From: Erinaceus europaeus
Lineage: Eukaryota > Chordata > Mammalia > Eulipotyphla > Erinaceidae
Length of the DNA: 64,000 nucleotides
Assembly: GCF_950295315.1 (NCBI RefSeq)
Contig: NC_080171.1
Span: 31,426,361 to 31,490,360, forward strand
Direction: 5' to 3'
The position numbers and the translations under genes are program-made. This document shows positions 41,752 through 52,269 of the stretch, in pieces. The notes below the pieces were generated by a model. That model was not told where the DNA came from. It saw nothing but the letters and a program-made list of their open reading frames with translations, and ran no database searches. Each line of letters starts with the position of its first letter. Within the stretch, counting starts at the first letter, position 1.

Positions 41752-42040
41752 GGGTTGGGTGGTAGTGCAGCAGGTTAAGTGCACGTGGCACCAAGCGCAA
41801 GGACCTGGGTAAGGATCCCGGTTCGAGCCCCCGGCTCCCCAGCTGCAGGGGAGTCGCTTCACAAGTGGTGAAGCAGGTCTGCAGGTGTCTATCTTTCTCT
41901 TCCCTTCTTTTCTCTGTCTTCCCCTCCTCTCTCCATTTCTCTCTGTCCTATCCAACAGCAACAACATCAATAACACCAATAATAACTACAACAATAAAAC
42001 AACAAGGGCAACAAAAGGGAATAAATAAATATTTTTAAAA
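41752..42040 (+). repeat. Type A SINE
   Basis: Forward full-length copy; TCTTCCCTTCTTTTCTCTG insertion in its CT-rich part. Confidence 0.92.
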
Positions 42041-42224
42041 AGTTATCTCAATTATTGAGACTTCTGGAGGTGTGGCTATGGAGTAGTAGCAACCTCACAG
42101 TCACTTTCCCATCAACTAGACAAAACAGTGAAAAAATACTTGAAACCTCACCAAATTGTTACATTTTTTATAAAAAATTAAAATAATTAAAAACAAAGTC
42201 AGAGGACTGCAGTTTTTTTATTTA

Positions 42225-43040
42225 ATTTTTGAACATTTATTTATTACCTTTTGTTACCCTTGCTGTTTTATTGTAGTAATTATTGTTGTTGTTTTGTTAT
42301 TATTATTTTTTATTTATTTTTTAAATTTTATTTATTTATTTTCCCTTTTGTGCCTTGTTGTCTTTATTGTTGTTGTAGTTATTATTGTTGTTATTGATGT
42401 CATCGTTGTTAGGACAGAGAGAAATGGAGAGAAGAGGGGAAGACAGAGGGGGAGAGAAAGACAGACACCTGCACACCTGCTTCACCGCTTGTAAAGCCAC
42501 TCCCTTGCAGGTGGGAAGCCGAGGGCTCGAACCGGGATCCTTCCGACAGTCCTTGCACTTTGGGACACGTGTGCTTAACCCACTGTGCTACCGCCTGACT
42601 CCCTATTGTTATTATTTTTTATTACCTTTATTTATTTACTGGATAGAGACAGCCAGAAATCGAGAGGGAAGGAGGTGATAGAGAGAGAGAGAGACACACA
42701 CACACACCTGCAGCCCTGCTTCACCACTCGCAAAGCTTTCCCCCTGCAGGTGGGGACTAGGGGCTCAAACCGTGGTCCTTGAGCATTGTAATAAGTGCGC
42801 TCAGTCAGGTGCGCCACCACCCAGTCCCTGCTATTGTTACTGATATCATTGTTATTGGATAGGACAGAGAGAAATGGAAAGAGGAGGGGAAGAGAAAGAC
42901 ACCTGTAGATCTGCTTCACCGCCTGTGAAGCAACTCCCCTGTAGGTGGGGAGCTGGGGGGGGCTCGAACCGGGATTCTTATGCTGGTCCTTGCTCTTTGT
43001 GCCATGTGCGTTTAACCCGCTGTGCTACCAACCGACTCCC
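42225..43040 (-). repeat. Type A SINE interrupted by a type A and a type B SINE
   Basis: Outer reverse copy at 42225-42300 and about 42831-43040. Inner: type A at about 42302-42602 and type B at about 42605-42830, both reverse. The outer body resumes with TATTGTTACTGATATCATTG. Confidence 0.82.
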
Positions 43041-43044
43041 CTTT

Positions 43045-43285
43045 TTTTGCCTCCAGGGTTATCACTGGGGCTTGGTGCCTGCACTATGAATCCACTGCTC
43101 CTGGAGGCTATTTTTTCCATTTTGTTACCCTTGTTGTTGCGCTTGTTGTAGTTGTTATACTTATCAAACTTGGTAAGTATAAGGTCCTGAGTTCGATCCC
43201 TGGCATCAAATATGCCAGAGTGATACTTCAGTTCTTTGTCTCTCTCCCCATATCCTCTCTTTTTCTCTTTCTTTCTCATTAGTTG
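43045..43285. repeat. A-long 3' end (minus) joined to a type C fragment (plus)
   Basis: 43045-43160 is a 5'-truncated reverse A-long end; 43168-43285 is the 3' part of a forward type C element beginning GTAAGTATAAGGTCCTGAGT. Confidence 0.7.
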
Positions 43286-43309
43286 AGAAACTTTCTTTTT
43301 CTTTTTCTT

Positions 43310-43656
43310 TTTTTACCAGAGCACTACTTAGCTCTGGCTTATGGTGGTGCGGGAGATTGAAGCTGGGACTCTTGAGCCTCAGGCATAAGAGTCTCTTTGC
43401 ATAACCATTATGCTGTCTACCCCTTTCTCTCTCATTAGTAAAATAAATTTTTCTTTACTTATTATTGGGTAGATGCTGAGAGGAATTGAGAGGAGAGGGA
43501 GAATGGGGAAAGAGTCAGAGGCACACCTGCAGCCCTGCTTCATCATTTGTGAAGCTTTCCTCCTGTGGGTGGGGAAGCAGGGGCTTGAACCTAGGTTCTT
43601 GTGCACTGTAATAAGTGTGCAGGTGTGCTTAGCCAGGTGCGCCACCTCCTGGTCCC
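43310..43656 (-). repeat. Type D SINE and type B SINE
   Basis: 43310-43422 (ACCAGAGCACTACTTAGCTC; TTATGCTGTCTACCCC) and 43448-43656 (AGGTGCGCCACCTCCTGGTC). Confidence 0.82.
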
Positions 43657-43682
43657 TAAATGAAGTTACTTCTTTTCTTTTC

Positions 43683-43737
43683 TCCTTCCTTCCTTCCTTC
43701 CTTCCTTCCTTCCTTCCTTCCTTCCTTCCTTCCTTCC
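43683..43737. repeat. (TTCC)n microsatellite
   Basis: Thirteen or so CCTT/TTCC units next to the tail of the following type D SINE. Confidence 0.95.
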
Positions 43738-43855
43738 ATTCATTACCAGAGCACTGCTCAGTGCTGGCTTATAGTGGTACTGGGGATTGAACCTGAGACC
43801 TCTGGTATTTCATGCATGAGAGGCTTTTGCATACCCATTATACTATCTCTCTAGT
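43738..43855 (-). repeat. Type D SINE
   Basis: Reverse copy: ACCAGAGCACTGCTCAGTGC; ATTATACTATCTCTCTAG. Confidence 0.85.
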
Positions 43856-44051
43856 GCCCCCCCAAGTATATAAAATAAAAATATTAGGCTGAGGAGGTCA
43901 CATGTTAATATTGTGCATATCCAAGACTATTGATTTATTTCCCAGCACCACATAAAAAATAAATACTGTGTTGTTCCTCAGTGAAGTTCATAGTAGATTT
44001 TGTATCATTGACTCTTATTGATTCTGGCTATATATGTTGTTTCTGTTGCAG

Positions 44052-44284
44052 GAGAAATGCTCTCCTATGGAAGTAAGGAAGAGGTGGAGATCAGAGGGTG
44101 CTCAGTTTGGTGTGTTGAGCTGATCAGGGATTGTCTTTTGGAGCTTATTGGAAAAAATGGTGAAAAAACAAGTGGAGAGATCACTTCCATTCTTTTGGAT
44201 TATTTCTTATGGGACTATGCCCGTGATCACAGGGAAGATATGAAAGAAATTCCGTTTCATCGCACACGTTGCATATATTATTAA
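44052..44284 (+). CDS. QNG1: Queuosine salvage protein, coding exon 4 (C-terminus)
   Basis: Residues 265-341 and stop. After the acceptor TTGTTTCTGTTGCAG it completes Gly265 and reads [57 protein letters not shown], then [11 protein letters not shown] and TAA at 44282-44284. The four exons total 1026 coding bases (341 residues), equal to the human length as I recall it, with no stop or frameshift, so the gene appears intact. The C-terminal IPFHR-RCIYY ending is a strong family mark. Confidence 0.97.
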
Positions 44285-44322
44285 TGCAAAGTGTAAACCA
44301 ACTCAAAGAAGACCCTTTTCAT

Positions 44323-44612
44323 TTTGTTTATTTTATTTTTTGTTACCACCGAGGTTATTGCTAGGGCTTGCACTACAAATTCACCAATCCCAGTGACCAT
44401 TTTTTCCTCTCAAATTTTTATTAGATAGGACAGAAAGAAATTGAGAGAGGTCAGGTAGATAGAGACAGGGAGAGAAAGATAAGACACCTTCAGACCTGCT
44501 TCGATGCTTGTGAAGTGGACCCCCTCCCTGTAGGTGGAGAAGGGCCCTTTAACCAGGGTCCTTACACTTGGTAATATGTGGGCTTAATTGGGTGTGCCAC
44601 CGCCCAGGCCAC
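44323..44612 (-). repeat. Type G SINE in the QNG1 3' region
   Basis: Reverse copy beginning TGTTACCACCGAGGTTATTG. Begins ~40 bases after the stop codon, so it is probably part of the 3' UTR. Confidence 0.85.
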
Positions 44613-44844
44613 ACCATCTTTGTGTTTTATACCACATAATCATGTGCAGTTTTTCTTTGATAGTAGCAGAAAGTAGTAGAGGTTACAGAAACAAGAAAAT
44701 TAAGTTACCTAGTCATCTGCATTTTTTTTTATTTGTCTGTCTTGCTACTGCTTGCTTAGTTTTAACTAAATATTCAAGGAACACAGAATTAGCAGAAATA
44801 GTTAAGGAACTCCTAATGCTTTCTGTAGTCCTCAGGGTTTTATT

Positions 44845-45123
44845 TTTTATTTTTTTTTACATTTATTTATTTTCCCTTTTGTTACCCTTGTTGTTTATCG
44901 TTGTTGTTGTTATTGCTGTCGTTGTTGGATAGGACAGAGAGAAATGGAGAGAAGAGGGGAAGACAGAGAGGGGGTAAGAAAGATAGACACCGGCAGACTT
45001 GCTTCACCGCCTGTGAAGCGACTCCCCTGCAGGTGGGGAGCCAGGGGCTCAAACCAGGATCCTTATGCCGGTCCTTGCGCTTTGCCCCACCTGCGCTTAA
45101 CCGGCTGAGCTACGCCCGACTTC
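44845..45123 (-). repeat. Type A SINE
   Basis: Reverse copy flanked by AGTCCTCAGGGTTTTA and AGTCCTCAGGTTTTTA as target-site duplication. Confidence 0.93.
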
Positions 45124-45289
45124 CAGTCCTCAGGTTTTTAAAAATTTTATGCCTTATAATATAATTAATCTTCTGTGATGGTATTTTAACCAATCAATTG
45201 GTATCTTAAGGTGTAGAAATTTTTCTTATACCTAATAATTTGATATAAAAGAGATAGGGCCTATGCTATTGCTTTTGTAAAAATCAATC

Positions 45290-45503
45290 TTTTTTTTTTT
45301 TATTGTTGTTGTAGTTATTATTGTCGTTCTTGGATAGGACAGAGAGAAATGGAGAAAGGAGGGGAAAACAGAGAGGAGGAGAGAAAGAAAGACACCTGCA
45401 GACCTGCTTCACCGCTTGTGAAGGGACTCCCCTGCAGGTGGGGAGCCGGGGGCTTGAACCGGGATCCTTACGCCCATTGCTGGCTTTGCGTGCCACGTGC
45501 GCT
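45290..45503 (-). repeat. Type A SINE, head truncated
   Basis: Reverse copy missing the first ~25 bases of the head; flanked by TGTAAAAATCAATCTT on both sides. Confidence 0.92.
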
Positions 45504-45548
45504 GTAAAAATCAATCTTGACACCTTATTTTAAACTTACTGATAATGG

Positions 45549-45892
45549 GGGCCAGGTGGTAGTGCACCTTGTTGACTGCACATGTTACACAATGCACAAG
45601 CCAGGGTTTGAGTCCCCAGTCCCCTCCTGCAAGGGGAAAGCTTTGCAAGTGTTGAAGCAGTGTTGCAGGTGTCTCTCTGTTTCTCTCCCTATCACCCTCT
45701 TCCCTCTTAATTTCTGTCTATCCTGTTAATAAATAAAGATAATAAAAAAAACTTATATTGAGTGGTCCAGGAGGTGACGCAGTGGACTCTCAAGCATGAG
45801 GTCCTGAGTTCAATCCCTGGCAGCACATGTACCAGAGTGATGTCTGGTTCTTTCTCTCCTCCTATCTTTCTCATGAATAAATAAATAGAATC
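45549..45892 (+). repeat. Type B SINE (45549-45750) and type C SINE (45763-45892)
   Basis: Forward pair: GGGGCCAGGTGGTAGTGCAC head with TAATAAATAAAGATAATAA end, then GAGTGGTCCAGGAGGTGACG head with AATAAATAAATAGAATC end. Confidence 0.88.
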
Positions 45893-45982
45893 TTTTTAAA
45901 AAAATCTTATATTGATAGTGAATTTTGTGCACAATGTTTTCAATCTGTAATATAATTTTTTAGGGTGATTGAATTAGAATGC

Positions 45983-45988
45983 AATAAA
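45983..45988 (+). terminator. QNG1: Candidate QNG1 polyadenylation signal
   Basis: AATAAA in non-repeat sequence about 1.7 kb after the stop codon. The AATAAA at 45729-45734 lies in SINE tail and is less likely. Cleavage would be near 46005. This is a prediction from the motif only. Confidence 0.4.
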
Positions 45989-46069
45989 GATTTTAAAAAC
46001 CTTTCTTAAGCCTGTAGCATTTTTTAAAATAGAATATATACATATATGTACACACACACATATATATCT

Positions 46070-46198
46070 GTCTTTTTTTTTTTTTTTTTTTCAGAGTTCT
46101 GCTCAACTCTGACTTTTGCTGGTACTGAGGCTTGAATCTGGGACCTCTGGTGCCTCAGGCATGAATGTCACACTACCTGACAGTGCTATCTCCTTGGC
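46070..46198 (-). repeat. Type D SINE
   Basis: Reverse copy after a T-run: CAGAGTTCTGCTCAACTCTG. Confidence 0.8.
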
Positions 46199-46199
46199 C

Positions 46200-46655
46200 T
46201 ACCATGTATACATTTAAAAGTTACATAATAGATTTTATTATGTACTTTATGTTGCAGAACTCTTGTTACCTACCACACACTTTTTTTCCAAGCTTTACCC
46301 CCACATTCTTTCTAACAGAATCTTGATTTTTGTTAGGTATCTACCTTGGCTTTATGTGATTTTTGTATGAATCAGAAAATGACCTTCTTTCCCCAAGCAC
46401 TTTACTGCCATCTTCTGGGAATTTGTCATAAGTAATAATCTTACAAATGACAGTGACTGAATGGGTCCTCTGGAGTTAGGCACTATACAACTTGCACTGT
46501 AAATAGTACTCTTTTATCTCCTGTATGACTCATGGGAAGGTGATCCCATTTCTAATTCCTGGTTAGTATAAATGGTTTATTATTTATACTAATACCTCTG
46601 TCTATGTTTGCTTTAGTAATGAATATGTTTATGTTACTTAACTGGGACTGTATTC
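46200..46655. other. Intergenic sequence, nothing recognised
   Basis: Unassigned sequence between QNG1 and the next L1 fragment. Confidence 0.5.
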
Positions 46656-46659
46656 TTTT

Positions 46660-47890
46660 TTATTTATTCATTTATTTAAGAAAGGAGACATTAACAAAAC
46701 CATAGGATAAGAGGGGTACAACACACAATTCCCACTACCTGATCTCCATATCCCATCCCCTCCCCTGATAGCTTTCCCATTCTCTATCCCTCTGGGAGTA
46801 TGGACCCAGGGTCATTGTGGGTTGCAGAAGGTAGAAGGTCTGGCTTCTGTAATTGCTTCCCCATTGAACATGGGCGTTGACTGGTTGATCCATACTCCCA
46901 GTCTGCCTCTTTCTTTCCCTAGTAGGGTGTGTCTCTGGGGAAGCGGAGCTCCAGGACACATTGGTGGGGTTGTCTGTCCAGGGAAGTCTGCTTGGCATCG
47001 TGCTGGCATCCGGAACCTGCTGGCTGAAAAGAGAGTTAATATACAAAGCCAAATAAATTGTTGAACAGCCCTGGACCTAAAGACTGGAATAGCGCAGATG
47101 AAGTGTTGGGGGGTATTCCCTGCAGGCTCTTGTGTACTTCTGCTTTCAGGTATATATTTTTCCCTAGTTTATGGGCACATGTGAACATATGCTCTATTTC
47201 AGGGGACCTGGACTATATCTAGGTTTGGGGATTTATTGGGGAGTGGAACACCTGGAATGGAAGTAGAGAATACTATGAAACAAAAGGTCTCACTCGAGTG
47301 ATGAAGCTGAAGGGTTGTCATTCCACACCTGAAGTCTCTGGACACAGTCTGAAGTGAAGCATGCTGGGGTGGCACTTGTTGCGTTGATTGGGTTGCGATC
47401 CGTGGATGCAATATTATTTGATATGCATTAAGAGAAGCGTGTAGGAAAGTGCACCCCACCCTAAGGTTCCAGGACTGGGGGAAATATAGGCTCTGTAGTG
47501 GAAATGTGAGGTTCCTGCTGTCTTAGGGTTCAAGAAGACAATGGATAGTTATTGTTATCATCACATTATTTGGTGATTGGGTTAACTTTGAAAAGTCCCT
47601 TTGTTAGGGTTTGGGGTCTAATACCCAGCATCTTGTATATAGCTGTGCTACTGGTTGCTTCTGTTCTCCCTGGTCTAGGCTTTTGAGAGATTCAACATAT
47701 CAAAGATAGCCTATGTATTAAAAAGACTCAGTCTGTGTTTTAAGAAGTTCTAGACATATGATCATTTTTTCCCATCTCATATTGATTAAATAGTGATTTA
47801 TATGTCTACACTTTAATAGGAGTGTACATAAACACCATTCCCACCACCAAAAGACTGTCTGGCACTGTATTCTGAGAAATGCATGATAAG
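46660..47890 (-). mobile_element. L1 3' UTR, older lineage, antisense
   Basis: 46660-47160 is a clear antisense match (GCAATTACAGAAGCCAGACC, TCATTGTGGGTTGCAGAAGG) to the older-lineage 3' end. 47160-47890 probably continues the UTR of the same or a related L1, but the match is weaker. Confidence 0.75.
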
Positions 47891-47924
47891 GTGGTTTTGT
47901 CATTATTCAAATGTGTTTTTGTTT

Positions 47925-48512
47925 TTTGCCTCCAGGGTTATCGCTGGGGCTTGGTTCCTGCACTAAGAACCCACTGCTCCTGGACCCCATGTTTTCCATT
48001 TTATTGGATAGGACAGAGAAATTGAGAGAGGATGGGAAGATAGGGGGAGAGCATAGACACCTGCAGACCTGCTTCACCTCTTATGAAGCGCTCCCCCTGC
48101 AGGTGGGGAACTGGGAACTCAAACTGGGATTCATTTTTAAAAAAATATTTATTTGTTTATTCACTTTTGGTTGCTCTTGTTTTATTGTTATAGTTATTAT
48201 TGTTATTGATGTCATTGTTGTTGGATAGAACAGAGAGAAAGAGAGGAGGGGAAGACAGGGAGAGAAATATAGACACCTGCAGACTTGCTTCACCGCTTGT
48301 GAAGCAACTCCCCTGCAGGTGGGGAGCTGGGGGCTCGAACCGAGATCCTTACTCTGGTCCTTGGCGCTTGGTGCGACCTGCACTTAACCCGCTGTGCTAC
48401 CACCCGACTCAAACTGGGATTCTTTTTTTTTTTTTTTTTTTTGGATTCTTATAAGGGTCCTTGCACTTTGTATTGTGTGTGCTTAACCTGGTGCACCACT
48501 GCCTGGACCCCC
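47925..48512 (-). repeat. Type G SINE split by a type A SINE
   Basis: Outer reverse copy at 47925-48132 and 48418-48512; inner reverse type A copy at 48133-48411. ACTCAAACTGGGATTC occurs perfectly on both sides of the inner element. Confidence 0.93.
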
Positions 48513-48669
48513 AGAGTTTTTTTTTTTTTACACAAATCTATGCCATGAAGATGGTTTTAAACAAAAGTTGTGTTATAGCCTGCTACATACCACCCTGGCT
48601 GCCAAATTTAAGATTATTTTCAGGTATGAAATTTACTAACCAAAACAACTGGAAATTTAGGGAACCAGA

Positions 48670-48975
48670 CAGTTGACTATAACTAGTCAAGCATACACAT
48701 TACCATGTACAAAGGCCTTGGTTCGACTTAGACCTTGGTTCAAGTTCCTGGTCCCCACCTGCAAGGGCAGTGGGGGAAGTAAGGGTGCTAAGTATCACTA
48801 GTTGTGAAGCAGTGCTGCAGGAGTCTCTCCCTCTGTGTTCCTCTCCTATCTCAATTTCTCTCCGTCCTTTTAAATTAAAGAGAAAAGAAAGGGGAAAAAT
48901 GGCTGCCAAGAGCTGTGAATTCTTCATACAGGCACTGAGTCTCAACAATAACTTAGTGGCAATAAATAGGTAAAT
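48670..48975 (+). repeat. Type G SINE, old
   Basis: Forward copy: CTAGTCAAGCATACACATTA, CCCCACCTGCAAGGGCAG, end TAACTTAGTGGCAATAAATA. Confidence 0.7.
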
Positions 48976-49160
48976 AAATAATTATAAGTTTAGAGAGAAA
49001 TACGGCATCCATCTAACTAGGGTTTTCTTTTTCCCATGTGCTACACTCTTTTTCTGTCCTTCTTCCCATTTTAATATGTGAAGAAAACCAAACTGACACT
49101 AGTTCAGTAAACAAGGAAATGTAGTAATCAGTGAAAATGATTAAGTCTAGGGAAAGATCT

Positions 49161-49462
49161 TGTTGCTATGTTTCATATTGGTTTGTTCCCCTTCCCCCCA
49201 ACTCTGAGAGAATTGGTTTGGCCCTTGCTAGTTTCGCCCCCTTTTTCTCCCCGCCCCCTATACTAAGGACGTCCAGAGTTCCAGGAACACCAGCGGAAGG
49301 AGAAACATGGGGAAAGCACATGGTGTGGTGATTTGCCCGTTCGTGAATAAAGACTAAACTGCAGCTTCTCAGCCCAGCCGTGTGTCCCCCGAGTCTCAGT
49401 CTCTGTCTGTCTACCGCCCCGATGCTAGCCCGGCCTGCTGGAGCCTCCGAACCTTAACAACA
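49161..49462 (+). mobile_element. Solo LTR, relative of family 1, shorter
   Basis: 302 bases starting TGTTGCTATG and ending AACAACA, flanked by a perfect 6-bp target-site duplication AGATCT (49155-49160 and 49463-49468). AATAAA at 49346-49351 is followed by a CAGCCGTGTGTCCCCCGAG segment that resembles the R/U5 of family 1 (CAGCCATGAGTCCCGGGTCG). The U3 part is different and no clear TATA box is seen. Inserted in unique intergenic DNA. Confidence 0.88.
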
Positions 49463-49599
49463 AGATCTGACCTTATCATAGCCATGTGATCAGTTACAGT
49501 CCATGGAAGAAGATGCACAAAGATCAAACCTTGTGTTTTCTGTTGGAATAGATGACTAGTTGCTAGTGTCTTCAGTTAATACTTGAGCATAAATTTCCA

Positions 49600-49787
49600 G
49601 CAATAGCTCAAGCAAAGGGGAAGCTTCATGAGTGTTCTAACTGCTCTGGTGTGTCTTCTCCTCACTGTCTCTCCCTTTCTGTCCTTCATTCTGTACCTGA
49701 GAAAGAATAGTAGTTTGCCAGGAGCAGTGCAGTTGTATAGGCATGAAGAGTCAGTGAAACCCTGTCAGCAAGGAAAAGAAAAATTGA
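49600..49787 (+). repeat. Old type G SINE, 5' truncated
   Basis: GGGGAAGCTTCATGAGTG body and CAGGAGCAGTGCAGTTGTAT end. Confidence 0.6.
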
Positions 49788-49977
49788 ACAGGTAAGACAA
49801 GTCCTTTGCTCAAGGCTACATATTAGTTGGCAGAGGCAAGTCTGAAACAGATGACAATACTGCCTTTGTAAGACCGAGCTGAAACTTTGTACATAAAGCT
49901 TCTGCTTGCTTTCCCCCCCTCCATCTATTTGAATTAGAACCCAAACAGGAGTTATATGTACCTCAGTTGACCCTTAA

Positions 49978-50302
49978 TTTTTTTTTTTTTTTTTATGGCC
50001 GCCAGCATATCATTGACTTAGTGCCTGCATGGCAACACTATTCCTGATGGCTTTGTTTTCTTTCCCTCTTTTTGGAGCCTCAGGCATTATAGTCTGAGCA
50101 TAACTCTTATCTACCTTCCAAGGATGAAAGAGAAGGAGAGAAAGGCAGAGAGAGAAAAAGAGAGAGAACACCATAGCATGACTCCACTGATTATCAAGCT
50201 TCACCCTGCAGGCACTCCCATATGGTGACCCAGGGCTCAAACCTGGCTTCTTAGACATGGCAATTTGTGCATTCTATTGGATGAGCCACCTGCTGCTCCC
50301 CT
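49978..50302 (-). repeat. Old type E/G SINE
   Basis: Reverse element with CCAGCATATCATTGACTTAG and ATGAGCCACCTGCTGCTCCC ends. Confidence 0.55.
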
Positions 50303-50326
50303 TAATTCTCTTTTAAGCATTAAGTT

Positions 50327-50547
50327 GGCACAGCCCCGCACAGCCCCACTCTGCCCTGCACAGCCCCCCCCCCCCCCCCGCACAGCCCAGCCCCGCACAG
50401 CCCCACTCTGCCCTGCACAGCCCCCCGCACAGCACAGCCCCGCTCTGCCCCTCTCAGCTCCGCACAGCCCCCCCCCCCCCCCCCGCACAGCCCAGCCCCT
50501 CACAGCCCCACTCTGCCCTGCACAGCGCCCCCGCACAGAAAAAAAAA
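50327..50547 (+). repeat. C-rich tandem repeat with A-tail and target-site duplication
   Basis: About four imperfect ~50-base units built from GCACAGCCCCAC, TCTGCCCTGCACAG and C-runs of up to 16, ending in GCACAG and an A-run (50539-50549). The block is flanked by AAGCATTAAGTT at 50315-50326 and 50548-50559. The tail and duplication are those of an L1-mediated retroposition. Confidence 0.85.
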
Positions 50548-50574
50548 AAGCATTAAGTTACCCCCCCCACCTTT

Positions 50575-50679
50575 TGAAAATTGTGTAAAAGACATGAAAT
50601 TTACCATCCTAACCATAACTGCAGTTAAGCAGTGGTAAGTACATTCACATTGTTATGTAACCTATTCCAGAATCCATCC

Positions 50680-50680
<1 letters not shown>
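50575..50680 (-). mobile_element. Old L1 relic (mammalian-wide)
   Basis: GTAAGTACATTCACATTGTT and the preceding TTACCATCCTAACCAT resemble a phrase common in ancient mammalian L1 sequence; family not assigned. Confidence 0.4.
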
Positions 50681-50812
<132 letters not shown>

Positions 50813-51080
50813 CTTTTTGCTGCCTCCAGGGTTGCTGGGCCTTGGTTCTAGCACTACCAATCCACTGCTCCTGGCAGCCATGTTTTCCCTCCCATTGTTG
50901 CATAGGACATTGAGAGAGGCAGGGAAGACAGAGATGGGGAGAGAAAGAAACTAGCAGACCTGCTTCACAAACACTTGCAAATAGACCCCCCCATCCCTCA
51001 GGTGGGGAGTCAGGGCTCTAAAGGGATCTTTGCGCTGCTCACTATGTGTGTTTAACCTGGTGTGCAACCACCCGGTCCCC
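50813..51080 (-). repeat. Type G SINE
   Basis: Reverse copy: GCTGCCTCCAGGGTTGCTGG; CAACCACCCGGTCCCC. Confidence 0.82.
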
Positions 51081-51089
51081 AATACTTTT

Positions 51090-51355
51090 TTTTAAAATAA
51101 TATTTATTTACTGGATAGAGACAAATTGAGAGGGAAGGGCCCTAAAGAAGGGGGAAAGAGAGGCTGGGTGGTGGAACACCTGGTTGAACGTACATATTAT
51201 AATATGCAAGGACCCAAGTTCAAGCCTCCGTTCCCCACCTGCAGGGGGAAAGCTTTGTGAGTGCTGAATCAGGTGTCTCTAAGTCTTTCTTCTTCTCTAT
51301 CTCCCCCTTCCCTCTTGATTTCTGGCTGTCTCTATCCAATAAATAAAGATAACTA
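51090..51355. repeat. Type B SINE fragment (minus) followed by type B SINE (plus)
   Basis: 51090-51162 is a reverse body fragment; 51163-51355 is a forward, almost complete copy (GGCTGGGTGGTGGAACACC to ATCCAATAAATAAAGAT). Confidence 0.8.
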
Positions 51356-51357
51356 AA

Positions 51358-51565
51358 GGGAGTCGGGCGATAGTGCAGTGGGTTAAGCGCAGGTAGCGCA
51401 AAGCGCAAGGACCGGCTTAAGTTATTATTGCTGTTGATGTCATCATTGCTGGATAGGACAGAGAGAAATGGAGGGAGGGGAAGACAGAGAGGGGGAGAGA
51501 AAGATAGACACCTGCAGACCTGCTTCACCGCCTGTATCTGCTGCGCTGCTGCCCGCCCGACTCCA
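51358..51565. repeat. Fold-back type A SINE
   Basis: A 64-base forward type A head (GGGAGTCGGGCGATAGTGCAG to GGACCGGCTTAAG) is joined directly to a reverse type A body (TTATTATTGCTGTTGATGTC onward) whose own head is internally deleted and ends CTGCCCGCCCGACTCC. The two ends are therefore inverted repeats. Confidence 0.8.
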
Positions 51566-51735
51566 TTCTTCTTCTTCTTCTTCTTCTTCTTCTTCTTCTT
51601 CTTCTTCTTCTTCTTCTCCTTCTCCTTCTCCTTCTCCTTCTCCTTCTCCTCCTCCTCCTCCTCCTCCTCCCTCCCTCCTCCCTCCTCGCTCCTCCCTCTT
51701 CTCCTTCTCCCTCTCCTCCTTCTTCTTTTTAACCT
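51566..51735. repeat. (CTT)n/(CTTCTC)n/(CTC)n microsatellite
   Basis: About 165 bases of pure pyrimidine on plus: CTT, then CTTCTC, then CTC-rich units. Confidence 0.95.
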
Positions 51736-52230
51736 TTTCTGAGTAACTGTGCCATTTGTCTATTGGAATGCCTGGCATGCTAGACTTGGTGATCATATCT
51801 TTGATCACCATTTAACTTGTTTCTCTCCTTCCAGTATTTCCTGTAAACTAGCAGCTAGATGTAGATTCTTGATTAGATTCAGGTTCAATTTTCTTGGCAA
51901 GGATGTAATTTGTAGATGGGACCATGTACTTCCTATTGCAGCACACCAGGAATCACATAATGTTTGTGCATCTCACTTTTGGTGATGCTAAGATAATTAG
52001 TTTTGCAACATTTAACCTAATGGTACCAAAGCTACGGTTCATCAGCCCAGCCCTTGATTTTTTTTTTTTTTTGGCTTGGGTTATTGGTAAAGATAAGTGC
52101 TTTGTTGCCTGAAGTCACTAGCTATTAGAGCCACTTATTCCAATAAAGCAAAAATAAAGACAAGTTAGGGTCTTTGTGCATTTCCATCCATAGATTGATT
52201 ACATGGCATAACTAAGGCCATGTAATTTCC
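51736..52230. other. Intergenic sequence, nothing recognised
   Basis: Unassigned; T-run at about 52058-52071. Confidence 0.5.
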
Positions 52231-52232
52231 AT

Positions 52233-52267
<35 letters not shown>

Positions 52268-52269
<2 letters not shown>

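Noticed and set aside
42060..42200. Possible L1 5' UTR start (GACTTCTGGAGGTGTGGCTA)
   Set aside because: The wording is suggestive, but there is no ORF1 or further L1 sequence next to it, so it was not annotated.
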